Assembly (NCBI RefSeq): GCF_020387415.1
Contig: NZ_JAGWCB010000018.1
Span: forward strand, 372,001 to 436,000
DNA from: Ideonella benzenivorans
GTDB taxonomy: Bacteria > Pseudomonadota > Gammaproteobacteria > Burkholderiales > Burkholderiaceae_C
Direction of reading: 5' to 3'
DNA: 64,000 bases
Of this stretch, positions 53,345-62,154 are shown piece after piece. The notes under the pieces were generated by a model. It had not been told where the DNA came from. It made no database searches and saw only the letters and a list, made by a program, of their open reading frames with translations. The position numbers were made by a program, and so were the translations under genes. The stretch's first letter is position 1. Each line of letters opens with the position of its first letter.

Positions 53345-55342
53345 CTAACCGGTCAGCAAACGGGCTTCGGCGCGGGCCAGGGCCTCGGGCAGGCCCGAGA
53401 GCACCAGCGTGTCGCCGCCGGCCAGCCTGAGGTCGTCGCCGGCCGGCAGCACATGGCCATCGGTGCGCCGCACCGACACCACGTGCACCCCCAGGCCGTC
53501 GAGCGCCAGCAAGCCCAGCGTGCGGCCCACGCTGACGGCGCCCGGGGGCAGGCTGACCGTGCGCAGGCGGGGCTGCTGGGCCTCGCTGGCGGTGTCGTCA
53601 TCGGCGCCGTGAAAGTAGTCGCGCAGCAGGCCGTAGCGGGCGTAGCGGGCGTCCTGCACCAGCCGGATCACCCGCCGCAGTGGCACCCCCACCAGGGCCA
53701 GCGCCTGCGAGGCCAGCATCAGCGAGCCCTCCAGCGCCTCGGGCACCACCTCGGTGGCGCCGGCCGCGCGCAGCTTCTCCAGATCGGTGTCGTCCAGCGT
53801 GCGCACCACCACCGGCACCTGCGGCGCATGCTGCTGCACCAGGTGCAGCACCTTCAGGGCCGAGGGCGTGTCGTGGTAGCTGATGACCACCGCGCTGGCG
53901 CGCGACAACCCGGCCGCGATCAGGCTGGGCAGGCGGGCGGCGTCGCCGAACACCACGCTCTGGCCGGCCGCGGCGGCCTGGCGCACCCGGTCGGGGTCCA
54001 GGTCCAGCGCCATGTAGGGGATGTGTTCCTGTTCCAGCAGCCGGGCCAGGTTCTGGCCGCTGCGGCCGTAGCCGCAGATGATCACGTGGGATGCGTTGCG
54101 GATGGATTTCTTGGCGATCGCGGTCAGCTGCACCGACTGCATCAGCCAGTCGCTGCTGGCCAGGCGCAGCACGATGCGGTCGCTGTAGAGGATGACGAAG
54201 GGGGTGGCCAGCATCGACAGCACCATCGAGGCCAGCACCGGGCTCTGCCAGCGGGCGCTGATCAGCCCGTGGTCACCGCCCAGCGTCAGCAGCACGAAGC
54301 CGAACTCGCCCGCCTGGGCCAGGTACAGGCCGGTGCGCAGGGCCACGCCCGGGGGCGCCCGGAACACCCGGGCCAGCGCCGCCACCAGCGCGGCCTTGGT
54401 CAACACCGGCAGGGTGGTCAGGGCCAGCACCAGCCCCCAGTGGTCCCACACCGGGTGCCAGTCCAGCTTCATGCCGATGGTGATGAAGAACAGGCCCAGC
54501 AGCACGTCGTGGAAGGGCCGGATGTCGGCCTCCACCTGGTGCTTGTATTCGGTCTCGGCCACCAGCATGCCGGCGACGAAGGCGCCCAGCGCCAGCGACA
54601 GGCCGAAGTGCTCGGTCAGCCAGGCCAAGCCCAGCGTCACCAGCAACAGGTTGAGCATGAACAGCTCTTCGCTCTTGCGCCGGGCCACCAGGGTCAGCCA
54701 CCAGCGCATCACCCGCTGGCCGCCCGCCAGCAGCACCGTCAGCAGCAGCACCGCCTTGAACAGGGCGCTGCCCAGCGTGGTCACCAGGCCCTGCCCGCCG
54801 CTGCCCAGGGCCGGGATCAGCACCAGCAGCGGCACCACGGCCAGATCCTGGAACAGCAGCACCCCCATCACCCGGCGGCCGTGTTCGCTCTCCAGTTCCA
54901 GCCGCTCGGCCATCAGCTTGACCACGATGGCGGTGGAGGACATGGCCACGGCGGCGCCCAGCACGAAGGCGCCCTGCCAGCCCAGGTCCCAGGGGACGCC
55001 GAACCAGCCGGTGAGCACCGTCAGCAGCTGGTTGCCCAGCACGGCGCCCAGCACCGTCAGCACCACCTGGGTCAGGCCCAGCCCGAACACCAGCGTGCGC
55101 ATGCTCTTGAGCTTGGGCAGGTTGAACTCCAGCCCGATCGCGAACATCAGGAACACCACGCCGAACTCGGCCAGGTAGCCCATGGCGCTCGCATCGCGGG
55201 CGATGGCCAGCGCATTGGGGCCGATCACCACCCCCACCGCCAGGTAGCCCAGCATGGGGGGCAGCTTCAGCAGGCGGCAGCCCACCACGCCCAGCACGGC
55301 GGCAATCAGGTACAGCAGAACGACTTCGAGCGTGGTGGCCAT
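53345..55342 (-). CDS. KefB-type monovalent cation:proton antiporter (CPA2)
   Basis: The ATG at 55342 gives [20 protein letters not shown]. The N-terminal 12-13-helix Na+/H+ exchanger domain (about 5-385) has [58 protein letters not shown] and [21 protein letters not shown] TrkA-N domain follows ([36 protein letters not shown]), then a TrkA-C domain (about 575-665). The 665-residue protein should be a KefB/C-type K+/H+ antiporter gated by a nucleotide or glutathione adducts. No KefF/G-like accessory is adjacent. It is divergent from kdsD. Confidence 0.93.
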   Translation of the reverse strand: MATTLEVVLLYLIAAVLGVVGCRLLKLPPMLGYLAVGVVIGPNALAIARDASAMGYLAEFGVVFLMFAIGLEFNLPKLKSMRTLVFGLGLTQVVLTVLGAVLGNQLLTVLTGWFGVPWDLGWQGAFVLGAAVAMSSTAIVVKLMAERLELESEHGRRVMGVLLFQDLAVVPLLVLIPALGSGGQGLVTTLGSALFKAVLLLTVLLAGGQRVMRWWLTLVARRKSEELFMLNLLLVTLGLAWLTEHFGLSLALGAFVAGMLVAETEYKHQVEADIRPFHDVLLGLFFITIGMKLDWHPVWDHWGLVLALTTLPVLTKAALVAALARVFRAPPGVALRTGLYLAQAGEFGFVLLTLGGDHGLISARWQSPVLASMVLSMLATPFVILYSDRIVLRLASSDWLMQSVQLTAIAKKSIRNASHVIICGYGRSGQNLARLLEQEHIPYMALDLDPDRVRQAAAAGQSVVFGDAARLPSLIAAGLSRASAVVISYHDTPSALKVLHLVQQHAPQVPVVVRTLDDTDLEKLRAAGATEVVPEALEGSLMLASQALALVGVPLRRVIRLVQDARYARYGLLRDYFHGADDDTASEAQQPRLRTVSLPPGAVSVGRTLGLLALDGLGVHVVSVRRTDGHVLPAGDDLRLAGGDTLVLSGLPEALARAEARLLTG

Positions 55343-55426
55343 GGATGGGGTGGGGCGGGGCCTGCCGGCGCGGACGGCAAGGGGTGGGATGCCTAAAATG
55401 GTCGCATTCTGAATCAGGCAGGCCCT

Positions 55427-56413
55427 TTGAACGCTGCAACCCCCTTCCAACCTGAGCGAGCCCTGAACCTGGCGCGCAATGCCATCGCCGCCGAGGCCCA
55501 GGCCCTGCTCGCGATGCGTGACCGTCTGGGTGAGGCCTTTGTGCAGGCCGTGCAGGCGATGCTGGACTCCAACCACCGCGTGGTGGTGATGGGCATGGGC
55601 AAGAGCGGCCATGTGGCGCGCAAGATCGCCGCGACGCTGGCCTCCACCGGCACACCGGCCTTCTTCGTCCACCCGGGCGAGGCCTCGCACGGCGACCTGG
55701 GCATGGTGATGCCCGGCGACACCGTGATCGCGCTGTCCAACTCGGGCGAGAGTGGCGAGATCAACGCCCTGCTGCCGTCGCTGCGCCGGCTGGGTGTGCG
55801 CTTGGTGGCGATGACCGGCAAGCCCGAATCGACCCTGGCCCGCCATGCCGACATCGTGCTGGATTCCTCGGTGGCCCAGGAGGCCTGCCCCCTGAACCTG
55901 GCCCCCACTGCCAGCACCACCGCGCAGATGGCGCTGGGCGATGCGCTGGCCGTGGCCCTGCTGGATGCGCGCGGCTTCCGCGAAGAGGACTTCGCCGCCT
56001 CCCACCCGGGGGGGGCGCTGGGCCGCAAGCTGCTGATGCATGTGCGCGACCTGATGCGCGCGGGCGACGACGTGCCGCGCGTCGGCCCCGACGCCAGCTT
56101 CAGCGACACCATGCGCGAGATGTCGCGCACCGGTTTCGGCGCCACGGCGGTGGTCAACGGGGACCGCGTGCTGGGCATCTTCACCGATGGCGACCTGCGC
56201 CGCCGCATCGAGGCCGGGCAGGACCTGCGCACGATGCGGGCGCGTGAGTTGATGCACCCGACCCCCAAGCTGGTGCGGGCCGATGCCCTGGCTGTGGACG
56301 CGGCGGACCTGATGGAGCGCCACCGCATCACCAGCGTGCTGGTGGTGGACGACGAAGGTCGGCTGGTGGGCGCGCTCAACAGCAACGACCTGATGCGGGC
56401 CAAGGTGATCTGA
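55427..56413 (+). CDS. kdsD: Arabinose-5-phosphate isomerase KdsD
   Basis: It makes arabinose 5-phosphate for KDO synthesis in LPS. A TTG start at 55427 with AGGCAGG upstream is needed because no in-frame ATG precedes the conserved core. The SIS domain (about 35-175) has VVVMGMGKSGHVARKIAATL, GEASHGDLGMVMPGDTVIAL and SNSGESGEINALLPSL. Two CBS domains follow (205-328). A TAAAAT -10-like hexamer lies near 55394. kdsC follows after one base and lptC soon after. Confidence 0.95.
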   Translation: MNAATPFQPERALNLARNAIAAEAQALLAMRDRLGEAFVQAVQAMLDSNHRVVVMGMGKSGHVARKIAATLASTGTPAFFVHPGEASHGDLGMVMPGDTVIALSNSGESGEINALLPSLRRLGVRLVAMTGKPESTLARHADIVLDSSVAQEACPLNLAPTASTTAQMALGDALAVALLDARGFREEDFAASHPGGALGRKLLMHVRDLMRAGDDVPRVGPDASFSDTMREMSRTGFGATAVVNGDRVLGIFTDGDLRRRIEAGQDLRTMRARELMHPTPKLVRADALAVDAADLMERHRITSVLVVDDEGRLVGALNSNDLMRAKVI

Positions 56414-56414
56414 G

Positions 56415-57005
56415 ATGGGGCAACCGACGACGGTGTCGCCCGCCCTGCGCTTCCCGCCCGAGCTGTTGCTGCGGGCGCAGGGGGCCGGCCTGGGCATCAA
56501 GGCTGCCCTGTTCGATGTGGACGGCGTGCTCACCGATGGCAGCGTCTTCATCGGCGAGGCGGGCGAGGTCTTCAAGGCCTTTTCCACGCTGGACGGCCAT
56601 GGGCTGAAGCTGCTGGCCCAGGCGGGCATCGAGCCGGTGGTCATCACCGGGCGCGATTCGGCGGCGGTGCGCCGCCGGGTGGCGGACCTCGGCCTGCGCC
56701 ACGCGCTCTATGGCGTGAAGGACAAGCTGGCGGCCGCCGGGCCGCTGCTGGCCACGCTGGGGGTGGACTGGCCGGACGTGGCCGCCATCGGCGACGACTG
56801 GCCGGACCTGCCGCTGCTGGCGCGGGCGGGCTTTGCCTGCGCGCCGGCCAATGCCCATGTGGAGGTGAAGGCGGTGGCCCACCACGTCACGTCGGTGCCA
56901 GGGGGCCAGGGCGCTGCGCGCGAGTTCTGCGACCTGCTGCTGATGGCCGCGGGTCGTTATGCCGGCCTGTTGCAGGGCCACCTGCAGACCCTGGATGGTC
57001 GCTGA
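56415..57005 (+). CDS. kdsC: KDO-8-phosphate phosphatase KdsC
   Basis: A HAD-family phosphatase that releases KDO from KDO 8-phosphate. The nucleophile motif is LFDVDGVLTDGSVFIGEAGE. Also seen are FSTLDGHGLKLLAQAGIEPV, VVITGRDSAAVRRRVADLGL and AIGDDWPDLPLLARAGFACA (motif IV, Mg2+). At 196 residues the length is normal. Its ATG starts one base after the kdsD stop, so expression is coupled. Confidence 0.95.
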   Translation: MGQPTTVSPALRFPPELLLRAQGAGLGIKAALFDVDGVLTDGSVFIGEAGEVFKAFSTLDGHGLKLLAQAGIEPVVITGRDSAAVRRRVADLGLRHALYGVKDKLAAAGPLLATLGVDWPDVAAIGDDWPDLPLLARAGFACAPANAHVEVKAVAHHVTSVPGGQGAAREFCDLLLMAAGRYAGLLQGHLQTLDGR

Positions 57006-57041
57006 GATGGTGGCCGGTGCCGTGCCGCACAGGGGGAGACG

Positions 57042-57725
57042 ATGAGCGGCGAACTCCACCTGCCCGACCTGCCGGAAGTGCCGGTCAGCCTGGGCAAGAC
57101 GACATCGGAGCCGCGCCAGGCCTGGCGGGCCCGGCTGGGCCGCTGGGCGGGCACGGCGCTGCCCCTGTTCATCATGGCGGTGCTGGCCGCGGCCACCTGG
57201 TGGCTGGTGAAGAACGCGCCGCAGCCGGAAGGGCCGCGTGCCACCGCGCCGGTGCGCCATGTGCCGGACTACCGGGTCGAGCGTTTCACGCTGGAGCGCT
57301 ATGACGCCCAGGGCCAGCCAACCTCGCGCATCGAGGGCGAGCATGCGCGCCACTATCCTGACACCGACCAGTTCGAGGTCGACACGGTGCATGCGCTGTT
57401 CTATCACCCGGATGGCCGCGTGACCCGGGCGACGGCCCGCGAAGGTCTGGCCGCCGGCGACGGCAGCAAGGTGCAGCTGTTTGGCGCAGCCCAGGTGATC
57501 AGTACCAGCGCGCAGGGCGACACGGTGAACATGCTCGGCGAGGAGCTGACCGCGGAGCCGAAGATCCGGCGGATCTCGTCCGACAAGCCGGTGTCGGTGC
57601 GTCAGGGCAGCACCGAGGTGACGGCCGATGCCTTCAGCTACGACCAGGCCTCCGGCCAGATCACGCTGCACGGCCACACCCGGGCGGTGCTGATGCCCCG
57701 GGCGGCCAGCGCGGCGCGGCGCTGA
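57042..57725 (+). CDS. lptC: LPS export protein LptC
   Basis: LptC is a bitopic protein that joins the LptBFG transporter to periplasmic LptA. The ATG at 57042 follows GGGGGAG. A single helix (TALPLFIMAVLAAATWWLVK) is followed by a beta-jellyroll: HVPDYRVERFTLERYDAQGQ, HYPDTDQFEVDTVHALFYHP and ADAFSYDQASGQITLHGHTR. At 227 residues it is slightly longer than E. coli LptC because of an N-terminal extension. In most relatives lptA and lptB follow; here a convergent RRM gene follows instead. Confidence 0.92.
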   Translation: MSGELHLPDLPEVPVSLGKTTSEPRQAWRARLGRWAGTALPLFIMAVLAAATWWLVKNAPQPEGPRATAPVRHVPDYRVERFTLERYDAQGQPTSRIEGEHARHYPDTDQFEVDTVHALFYHPDGRVTRATAREGLAAGDGSKVQLFGAAQVISTSAQGDTVNMLGEELTAEPKIRRISSDKPVSVRQGSTEVTADAFSYDQASGQITLHGHTRAVLMPRAASAARR

Positions 57726-57765
57726 GGCGCCAGGCCCGGAAAACGAGCCTGGGCCCGGAAAGCAA

Positions 57766-57789
57766 AACGCCCTGGCGGGCCAGGGCGTT
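57766..57789 (-). terminator. Terminator of the RRM protein gene
   Basis: AACGCCCTGG (57766-57775) pairs perfectly with CCAGGGCGTT (57780-57789) around a CGGG loop. On the reverse strand the stem is followed by TTTGCTTT, suiting termination of the leftward RRM gene. On the plus strand it may also stop lptC transcription. Confidence 0.8.
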
Positions 57790-57819
57790 CAGTGCAGTGA
57801 GACGACTGCGGCGCGGGGA

Positions 57820-58242
57820 TCAGTAACCGCCGCGGCCACCGCCGCTGCGACCACCACCGCCGTAGGGGCTGCGGCCACCGCCGCCAAAGCCGCCACCGTT
57901 GCCGCCGCCGCCGTAGGGGCTGCGGCCACCGCCGCCGGCACCACCACCGAAGCCACCGCGGCTACCGCCACCACCGAAGCCGCCCGGACGCTCTTCGCGG
58001 GGACGGGCTTCGTTGACGACGATGTTGCGGCCTTCCAGAGGCTGACCGTTCATGCCGTTGATCGCGGCTTGGGCCTCGGCGTCCGAGCCCATTTCCACGA
58101 AGCCGAAGCCCTTGGAACGGCCGGTTTCGCGGTCCATCATCACCTTGGCGGAGGTGACGGTGCCGAACTCGGAAAACGCTTGTTGCAGAGAGTCGTCGCG
58201 CACGCTGTAAGCGAGGTTACCGACGTAAAGCTTGTTTCCCAT
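57820..58242 (-). CDS. Glycine-rich RRM RNA-binding protein
   Basis: The ATG at 58242 follows AAAGGAG. One RRM domain (1-80) has RNP2 (KLYVGNL) and RNP1 (KGFGFVEM). A Gly/Arg/Tyr-rich tail follows with repeated GGGGRSPYGGGG units and a RGGY end. Such proteins are widespread in Betaproteobacteria and cyanobacteria and are often cold-induced RNA chaperones. Start choice: an in-frame ATG six codons upstream lies before the Shine-Dalgarno sequence and is unlikely. It has its own terminator. Confidence 0.93.
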   Translation of the reverse strand: MGNKLYVGNLAYSVRDDSLQQAFSEFGTVTSAKVMMDRETGRSKGFGFVEMGSDAEAQAAINGMNGQPLEGRNIVVNEARPREERPGGFGGGGSRGGFGGGAGGGGRSPYGGGGNGGGFGGGGRSPYGGGGRSGGGRGGY

Positions 58243-58529
58243 GGGGGAAGCTCCTTTCAATCACCAAAAGACCATGTGGAGCTTCAACCCAGCGTGAACC
58301 ATCAAGCGAAGGTGCCGCGTCCAGACACAGCATTCAACCCCCACCCCTTTCGGAATGGGTTGCGAGGCATTATGAACACAATTGATCGTGCGGAGTAAAG
58401 GGGTCGGCTTCAATCTGTTGTTTTGATGCCCCTAAAGACAGGGGGGTGGATGGAATTCGGTCTTTGGCGCCCAAGACCGACAACTCTGCGGCCCTGAAAC
58501 CGGCCGCTTGCCGCCAGAATCGGAGCGCC

Positions 58530-59168
58530 ATGGATCTGATCAAGCCCCTGATTGCGCTGCTGGCGATCGTCAACCCGATCGGGGCGGTGCCTTTTTTCAT
58601 CCATTTCACCCAGGGGCTGCCCGCGGCGGAGCGCCAGCGCACCATCCGCGTGAGCTCGCTGACGGCCTTCGCGGTGATCGCGGTCAGCGGCATCGCCGGC
58701 CTGAAGATCATTGCCTTCTTCGGCATTTCGGTGGCCTCGTTCCAGGTGGGCGGCGGCATGCTGCTGCTGGTGTCCTCGCTGAACATGCTCAACGCCAAGC
58801 CGGGTGAGAGCCGTCCGGGGGATGTGGACCAGGGCCGGGCCAAGGCCGAGTCCGGGGCCTCGATCGCGGTGGTGCCGCTGGGCATTCCGCTGCTGACCGG
58901 GCCGGCCACCATCTCGACGATGGTGATCTACGCCGAGAAGACCCGCACCTTCTGGGAGCATGCGGTGCTGGTGGGCTATGGCGTCGTGATCGGGGCGGCC
59001 ACCTACCTGGCGTTTTCGGCCGCCGGCCGCATCGCCCGGGTGCTGGGCCAGACCGGCATCAACGTGATGGTGCGGCTGATGGGCCTGATCCTGGCCGCGA
59101 TGGCGGTGGAACTGCTGGCCGACGGGCTGGGCGTGCTGTTCCCGGTGTTGACCACGCGGGGGCACTGA
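58530..59168 (+). CDS. MarC-family membrane protein
   Basis: The ATG at 58530 gives MDLIKPLIALLAIVNPIGAV, the MarC start. Six hydrophobic segments follow, with FFIHFTQGLPAAERQRTIRV, a GGGMLLLVSSLNMLNAKPGE loop and SIAVVPLGIPLLTGPATIST, a family hallmark. At 212 residues it is normal. MarC proteins resemble transporters, but their role is undefined and they are not multiple-antibiotic-resistance determinants. It is convergent with the LysR gene. Confidence 0.92.
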   Translation: MDLIKPLIALLAIVNPIGAVPFFIHFTQGLPAAERQRTIRVSSLTAFAVIAVSGIAGLKIIAFFGISVASFQVGGGMLLLVSSLNMLNAKPGESRPGDVDQGRAKAESGASIAVVPLGIPLLTGPATISTMVIYAEKTRTFWEHAVLVGYGVVIGAATYLAFSAAGRIARVLGQTGINVMVRLMGLILAAMAVELLADGLGVLFPVLTTRGH

Positions 59169-59186
59169 GCCGGCATCTGGCCGGCC

Positions 59187-60092
59187 TCAGGGGCTGTTGC
59201 GCCAGATCGCGGCGGCGGCCTCGAACAAGGTGTCCAGCGCCGCCGCCCGGTCCGCCTCGGGCTGGTGGGCCCGCGCTGCCAGCGAGAGCGTGGTGTCCAG
59301 CCGGTGCTCGCGCGAGACCGCCAGGCCGCCCACGTGGGCTTCGCGCAGCGCCACCGCCTCCCGCGCCAGGCTCAGGCCGAAGCCGGCCCGCACCAAGTCC
59401 AGCATCGAGGCCTCCTGGTCCACCCGGGCCACGGTGCGGCGCTCCGTGCCGGCGAACACCGGCCGCAACAGGGCGTGGTGCACCGATTCGCGCGGGGTGT
59501 CGATCCAGGGCAGTGCGGCCAGCTCCTCCCAGCGCCGGCCGTCCAGCCGGCCTTGCCAACCGCGCGGCGCCACCACCACATAGCGCACCGGGGCCAGCGT
59601 CTGCACCCGCCAGCCGCTGCCGTGGGTCTCGCCCAGGCAGAAACCCAGGTCGACGCGCCCCTGCTGCACCTCGTCGAGCACGCTGCCCGAGATGCCGTGG
59701 CGCAGTTCCGGGTGCAGGTGCGGGCCGCGCTCGCGCACCGCGCGCAGGAATTCGCCCAGACGGATGGCCGGCGGGTCCAGGATGGTGCCCACCACCACCG
59801 GCACCGCCGGAGCCGCCTGCCCATCCACCGGGGCGGCGCGGGCCAGCAGCGTGAAGCGCTCGGCGGCGTTCACCGTGTCGCGCGCCGCGGGCAGCAGCCG
59901 CTCGCCCTCGGCGCTCAGTCGCAGGCCGCGGCCGGTGCGCTCGGTCAGCACCTGGCCGATGCGGGCCTCCAGCGCCGAGAGCTGCATCGACAGGGCCGAG
60001 GGGCTGCAGTGCAGGGCGTCGGCGGCACGGCCCAGCGTGCCGTGGTCGGCAATGGCCACCAGGGCCTGGAGTTGGCGCAGATCGGCGCGCAT
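59187..60092 (-). CDS. LysR-family transcriptional regulator
   Basis: A 301-residue LTTR. The winged helix-turn-helix is LRQLQALVAIADHGTLGRAA plus ALHCSPSALSMQLSALEARI (about 4-62). The effector-binding domain (about 95-295) follows (HGISGSVLDEVQQGRVDLGF and LVRAGFGLSLAREAVALREA). It is divergent from a GMC oxidoreductase gene with about 100 bases between them and a perfect short dyad there. It most likely regulates that gene. The effector is unknown. Confidence 0.93.
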   Translation of the reverse strand: MRADLRQLQALVAIADHGTLGRAADALHCSPSALSMQLSALEARIGQVLTERTGRGLRLSAEGERLLPAARDTVNAAERFTLLARAAPVDGQAAPAVPVVVGTILDPPAIRLGEFLRAVRERGPHLHPELRHGISGSVLDEVQQGRVDLGFCLGETHGSGWRVQTLAPVRYVVVAPRGWQGRLDGRRWEELAALPWIDTPRESVHHALLRPVFAGTERRTVARVDQEASMLDLVRAGFGLSLAREAVALREAHVGGLAVSREHRLDTTLSLAARAHQPEADRAAALDTLFEAAAAIWRNSP

Positions 60093-60095
60093 GTG

Positions 60096-60114
60096 ATTTC
60101 AAGATTCCTGAAAT
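60096..60114. promoter_or_regulatory. Candidate LysR-type operator
   Basis: ATTTCA (60096-60101) and TGAAAT (60109-60114) form a perfect 6-bp dyad with a 7-base spacer, containing the T-N11-A pattern of LTTR sites. It lies directly before the LysR start codon and about 80 bases before the GMC oxidoreductase ATG. That is the expected position for autoregulation and divergent activation. Confidence 0.55.
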
Positions 60115-60196
60115 GAGACCCTGGGCACAAGTGTGCTCAGCCTGCAGCGTTTTGCCTAGAGTGGCCGCCAGGAGACCAACGAAATTGAAATCAACC

Positions 60197-61882
60197 ATGG
60201 CCAACACCGGCACCGCACAGGGACCTGTCCAGGATTTCGACATCGTCGTGGTGGGGGCTGGCACGGCCGGCTGCCTGCTGGCCAACCGGCTCTCGGCCGA
60301 TCCGGCCTGCCGGGTGCTGCTGATCGAGGCGGGCGGCAAGGACGACTACCTCTGGATCCACATCCCCGTCGGCTACCTCTACTGCATCGGCAATCCGCGC
60401 ACCGACTGGCTGTTCCAGACCGATGCCGACCCGGGCCTGAACGGCCGCCGGCTGCGCTACCCGCGCGGCAAGGTGCTGGGCGGCTGCTCCAGCATCAACG
60501 GCATGATCTACATGCGTGGCCAGTCGCGCGATTACGACGGCTGGGCCGAGCGGGTGGATGACCCGGCCTGGCGCTGGGAGCACTGCCTGCCCGCGTTCCT
60601 GGCCCACGAGGACCACTGGCGCGGCGCCAGCGCGGTGCACGCCGCCCCTGGGTTCGACCCCCAGGGCGCGCGGGCCGGGGGCGAGTGGCGGGTGGAACGC
60701 CAGCGCCTGTCCTGGAAGGTGCTGGACGCCTTTGCCCGGGCCGCCGAGGAGCACGGCATTCCCGCCACCGAGGACTTCAACCGCGGCAACAACGAGGGGG
60801 TGGGCTACTTCGAGGTGAACCAGCGCAGTGGCTGGCGCTGGAACGCGGCCAAGGCCTTTCTGCGGCCGGCCCTGGACCGGGACAACCTGCAGGTGTGGAC
60901 CGGGGCGACGGTGAGCCGGCTGCTGACCACACCGGATGCCGATGGCGTGCCGCGGGTCACCGGCGTCGAGGTGCTGCCGCATGGCGGCGGTGTCCCGCTG
61001 GTGGCGCGGGCCCGGCAGGAGGTGGTGATGGCCGCCGGGGCGGTCGGCACGCCCACCATCCTGCAGCGTTCGGGCATCGGCGCCGGTGCCTTCCTGCACG
61101 GGCTGGGCATCGCCCCGGTGCACGAGCTGCCGGGCGTGGGCGCCAAGCTGCAGGACCACCTGCAGATCCGCGCGGTGTTCCAGGTGGACGGCGTGCCCAC
61201 CCTCAACACGCTGGCGCAGACCTGGTGGGGCAAGCTGCGCATCGGGCTGGACTATGCGCTGCGCCGCCGCGGCCCGATGAGCATGGCGCCCTCGCAGCTG
61301 GGGGCCTTCACCCGCTCGTCGGAGCGCTATGCCTGGCCCAACGTGCAGTACCACGTGCAGCCGCTGTCGCTGGAGGCCTTTGGCGAGCCGCTGCACCGCT
61401 TCAACGCCTTCACGGCCAGCGTCTGCAACCTCAACCCGAGCTCGCGCGGGCGCATCCAGATCACCTCGGCCGACCCGGCGGCCGCACCGTCCATCCTGGC
61501 CAACTACCTGAGCACCGAGGAGGACCGCCAGGTCGCGGCCGATTCGCTGCGGCTGACACGGCGCATCGCGGCCATGCCGGCGCTGGCGTCCTACCGGCCG
61601 CGCGAGGTCAAGCCCGGCATCCAGTACCAGAGCGACGAGGACCTGGCCCGGCTGGCCGGCGACATCGGCACGACCATCTTCCACCCGGTGGGCACCTGCG
61701 CGATGGGGCGCGACGACGACCCGCAGGCGGTGGTCGACAGCCGCCTGCGGGTGCGTGGCCTGCGGGGCCTGCGGGTGGCCGATGCCAGCGTCATGCCCAC
61801 CATCACCAGCGGCAACACCAACTCGCCGACACTGATGATCGCCGAGCGGGCGGCCGGCTGGATTCGCGCAGACAGGGGTTAG
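60197..61882 (+). CDS. GMC-family FAD-dependent oxidoreductase
   Basis: The ATG at 60197 gives a 561-residue flavoenzyme of the choline/alcohol dehydrogenase type. The FAD-binding motif is DIVVVGAGTAGCLLANRLSA. GMC signature 1 is PRGKVLGGCSSINGMIYMRG and signature 2 is GAVGTPTILQRSGIG. The C-terminal catalytic His lies in FHPVGTCAMG, and SGNTNSPTLMIAERAA closes the fold. It oxidises an alcohol; the substrate is unknown and no betaine genes are adjacent. It is probably controlled by the divergent LysR gene. Confidence 0.93.
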   Translation: MANTGTAQGPVQDFDIVVVGAGTAGCLLANRLSADPACRVLLIEAGGKDDYLWIHIPVGYLYCIGNPRTDWLFQTDADPGLNGRRLRYPRGKVLGGCSSINGMIYMRGQSRDYDGWAERVDDPAWRWEHCLPAFLAHEDHWRGASAVHAAPGFDPQGARAGGEWRVERQRLSWKVLDAFARAAEEHGIPATEDFNRGNNEGVGYFEVNQRSGWRWNAAKAFLRPALDRDNLQVWTGATVSRLLTTPDADGVPRVTGVEVLPHGGGVPLVARARQEVVMAAGAVGTPTILQRSGIGAGAFLHGLGIAPVHELPGVGAKLQDHLQIRAVFQVDGVPTLNTLAQTWWGKLRIGLDYALRRRGPMSMAPSQLGAFTRSSERYAWPNVQYHVQPLSLEAFGEPLHRFNAFTASVCNLNPSSRGRIQITSADPAAAPSILANYLSTEEDRQVAADSLRLTRRIAAMPALASYRPREVKPGIQYQSDEDLARLAGDIGTTIFHPVGTCAMGRDDDPQAVVDSRLRVRGLRGLRVADASVMPTITSGNTNSPTLMIAERAAGWIRADRG

Positions 61883-61929
61883 CCCCGATGTGCCTCAAGG
61901 CCCCGCGCCATTAAAGTGCATGCACTCTC

Positions 61930-62110
61930 AGCGAAAAGCCCCTCTGTGGTGCGCTGCTGTAGGGGGCCGAGGAGACAAAAACCGTTGGGCTGAGACCGAG
62001 AACTCAAGTCAGCCCGTTCGGCACCAGGCCGGTACACCGGTTCCGGGCCGAACACGTCACAGTGTGACAATCAAGGGCGCCAGCCATCCGCTGGCGCCCT
62101 TGTTCATTTC
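61930..62110 (+). ncRNA. Structured leader or small RNA upstream of the TauE/SafE gene
   Basis: Consecutive perfect stems occur in a non-coding stretch. GGGCTGA (61987-61993) pairs with TCAGCCC (62009-62015). GTTCGGC (62016-62022) pairs with GCCGAAC (62047-62053) and has an inner GGCCGG/CCGG pairing. GTCACA/TGTGAC (62056-62068) and the terminator stem at 62073-62101 follow. The dense pairing ending in a terminator 53 bases before a transporter gene suggests a riboswitch-like leader or an independent small RNA. It matches no aptamer I know. The 5' boundary is a guess. Confidence 0.5.
62073..62110 (+). terminator. Terminator or attenuator before the TauE/SafE gene
   Basis: AAGGGCGCCAG (62073-62083) pairs perfectly over 11 bp with CTGGCGCCCTT (62091-62101), loop CCATCCG, followed by TTGTTCATTT. 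It either ends the GMC oxidoreductase transcript or acts as the expression platform of the leader. Confidence 0.75.
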
Positions 62111-62154
62111 CGGCGTGCACCGCGCCTCTGCTTCGCGCTTGCGCACCTTTGACG

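Noticed and set aside
57820..58000. Tandem DNA repeat array
   Set aside because: The repetitive GCC/CCA pattern is simply the coding sequence of the Gly-rich tail of the RRM protein.
61981..62020. TPP riboswitch
   Set aside because: A GGCTGAGA-like string is present, but the companion conserved segments of the THI element are missing and the downstream gene is a permease unrelated to thiamine.
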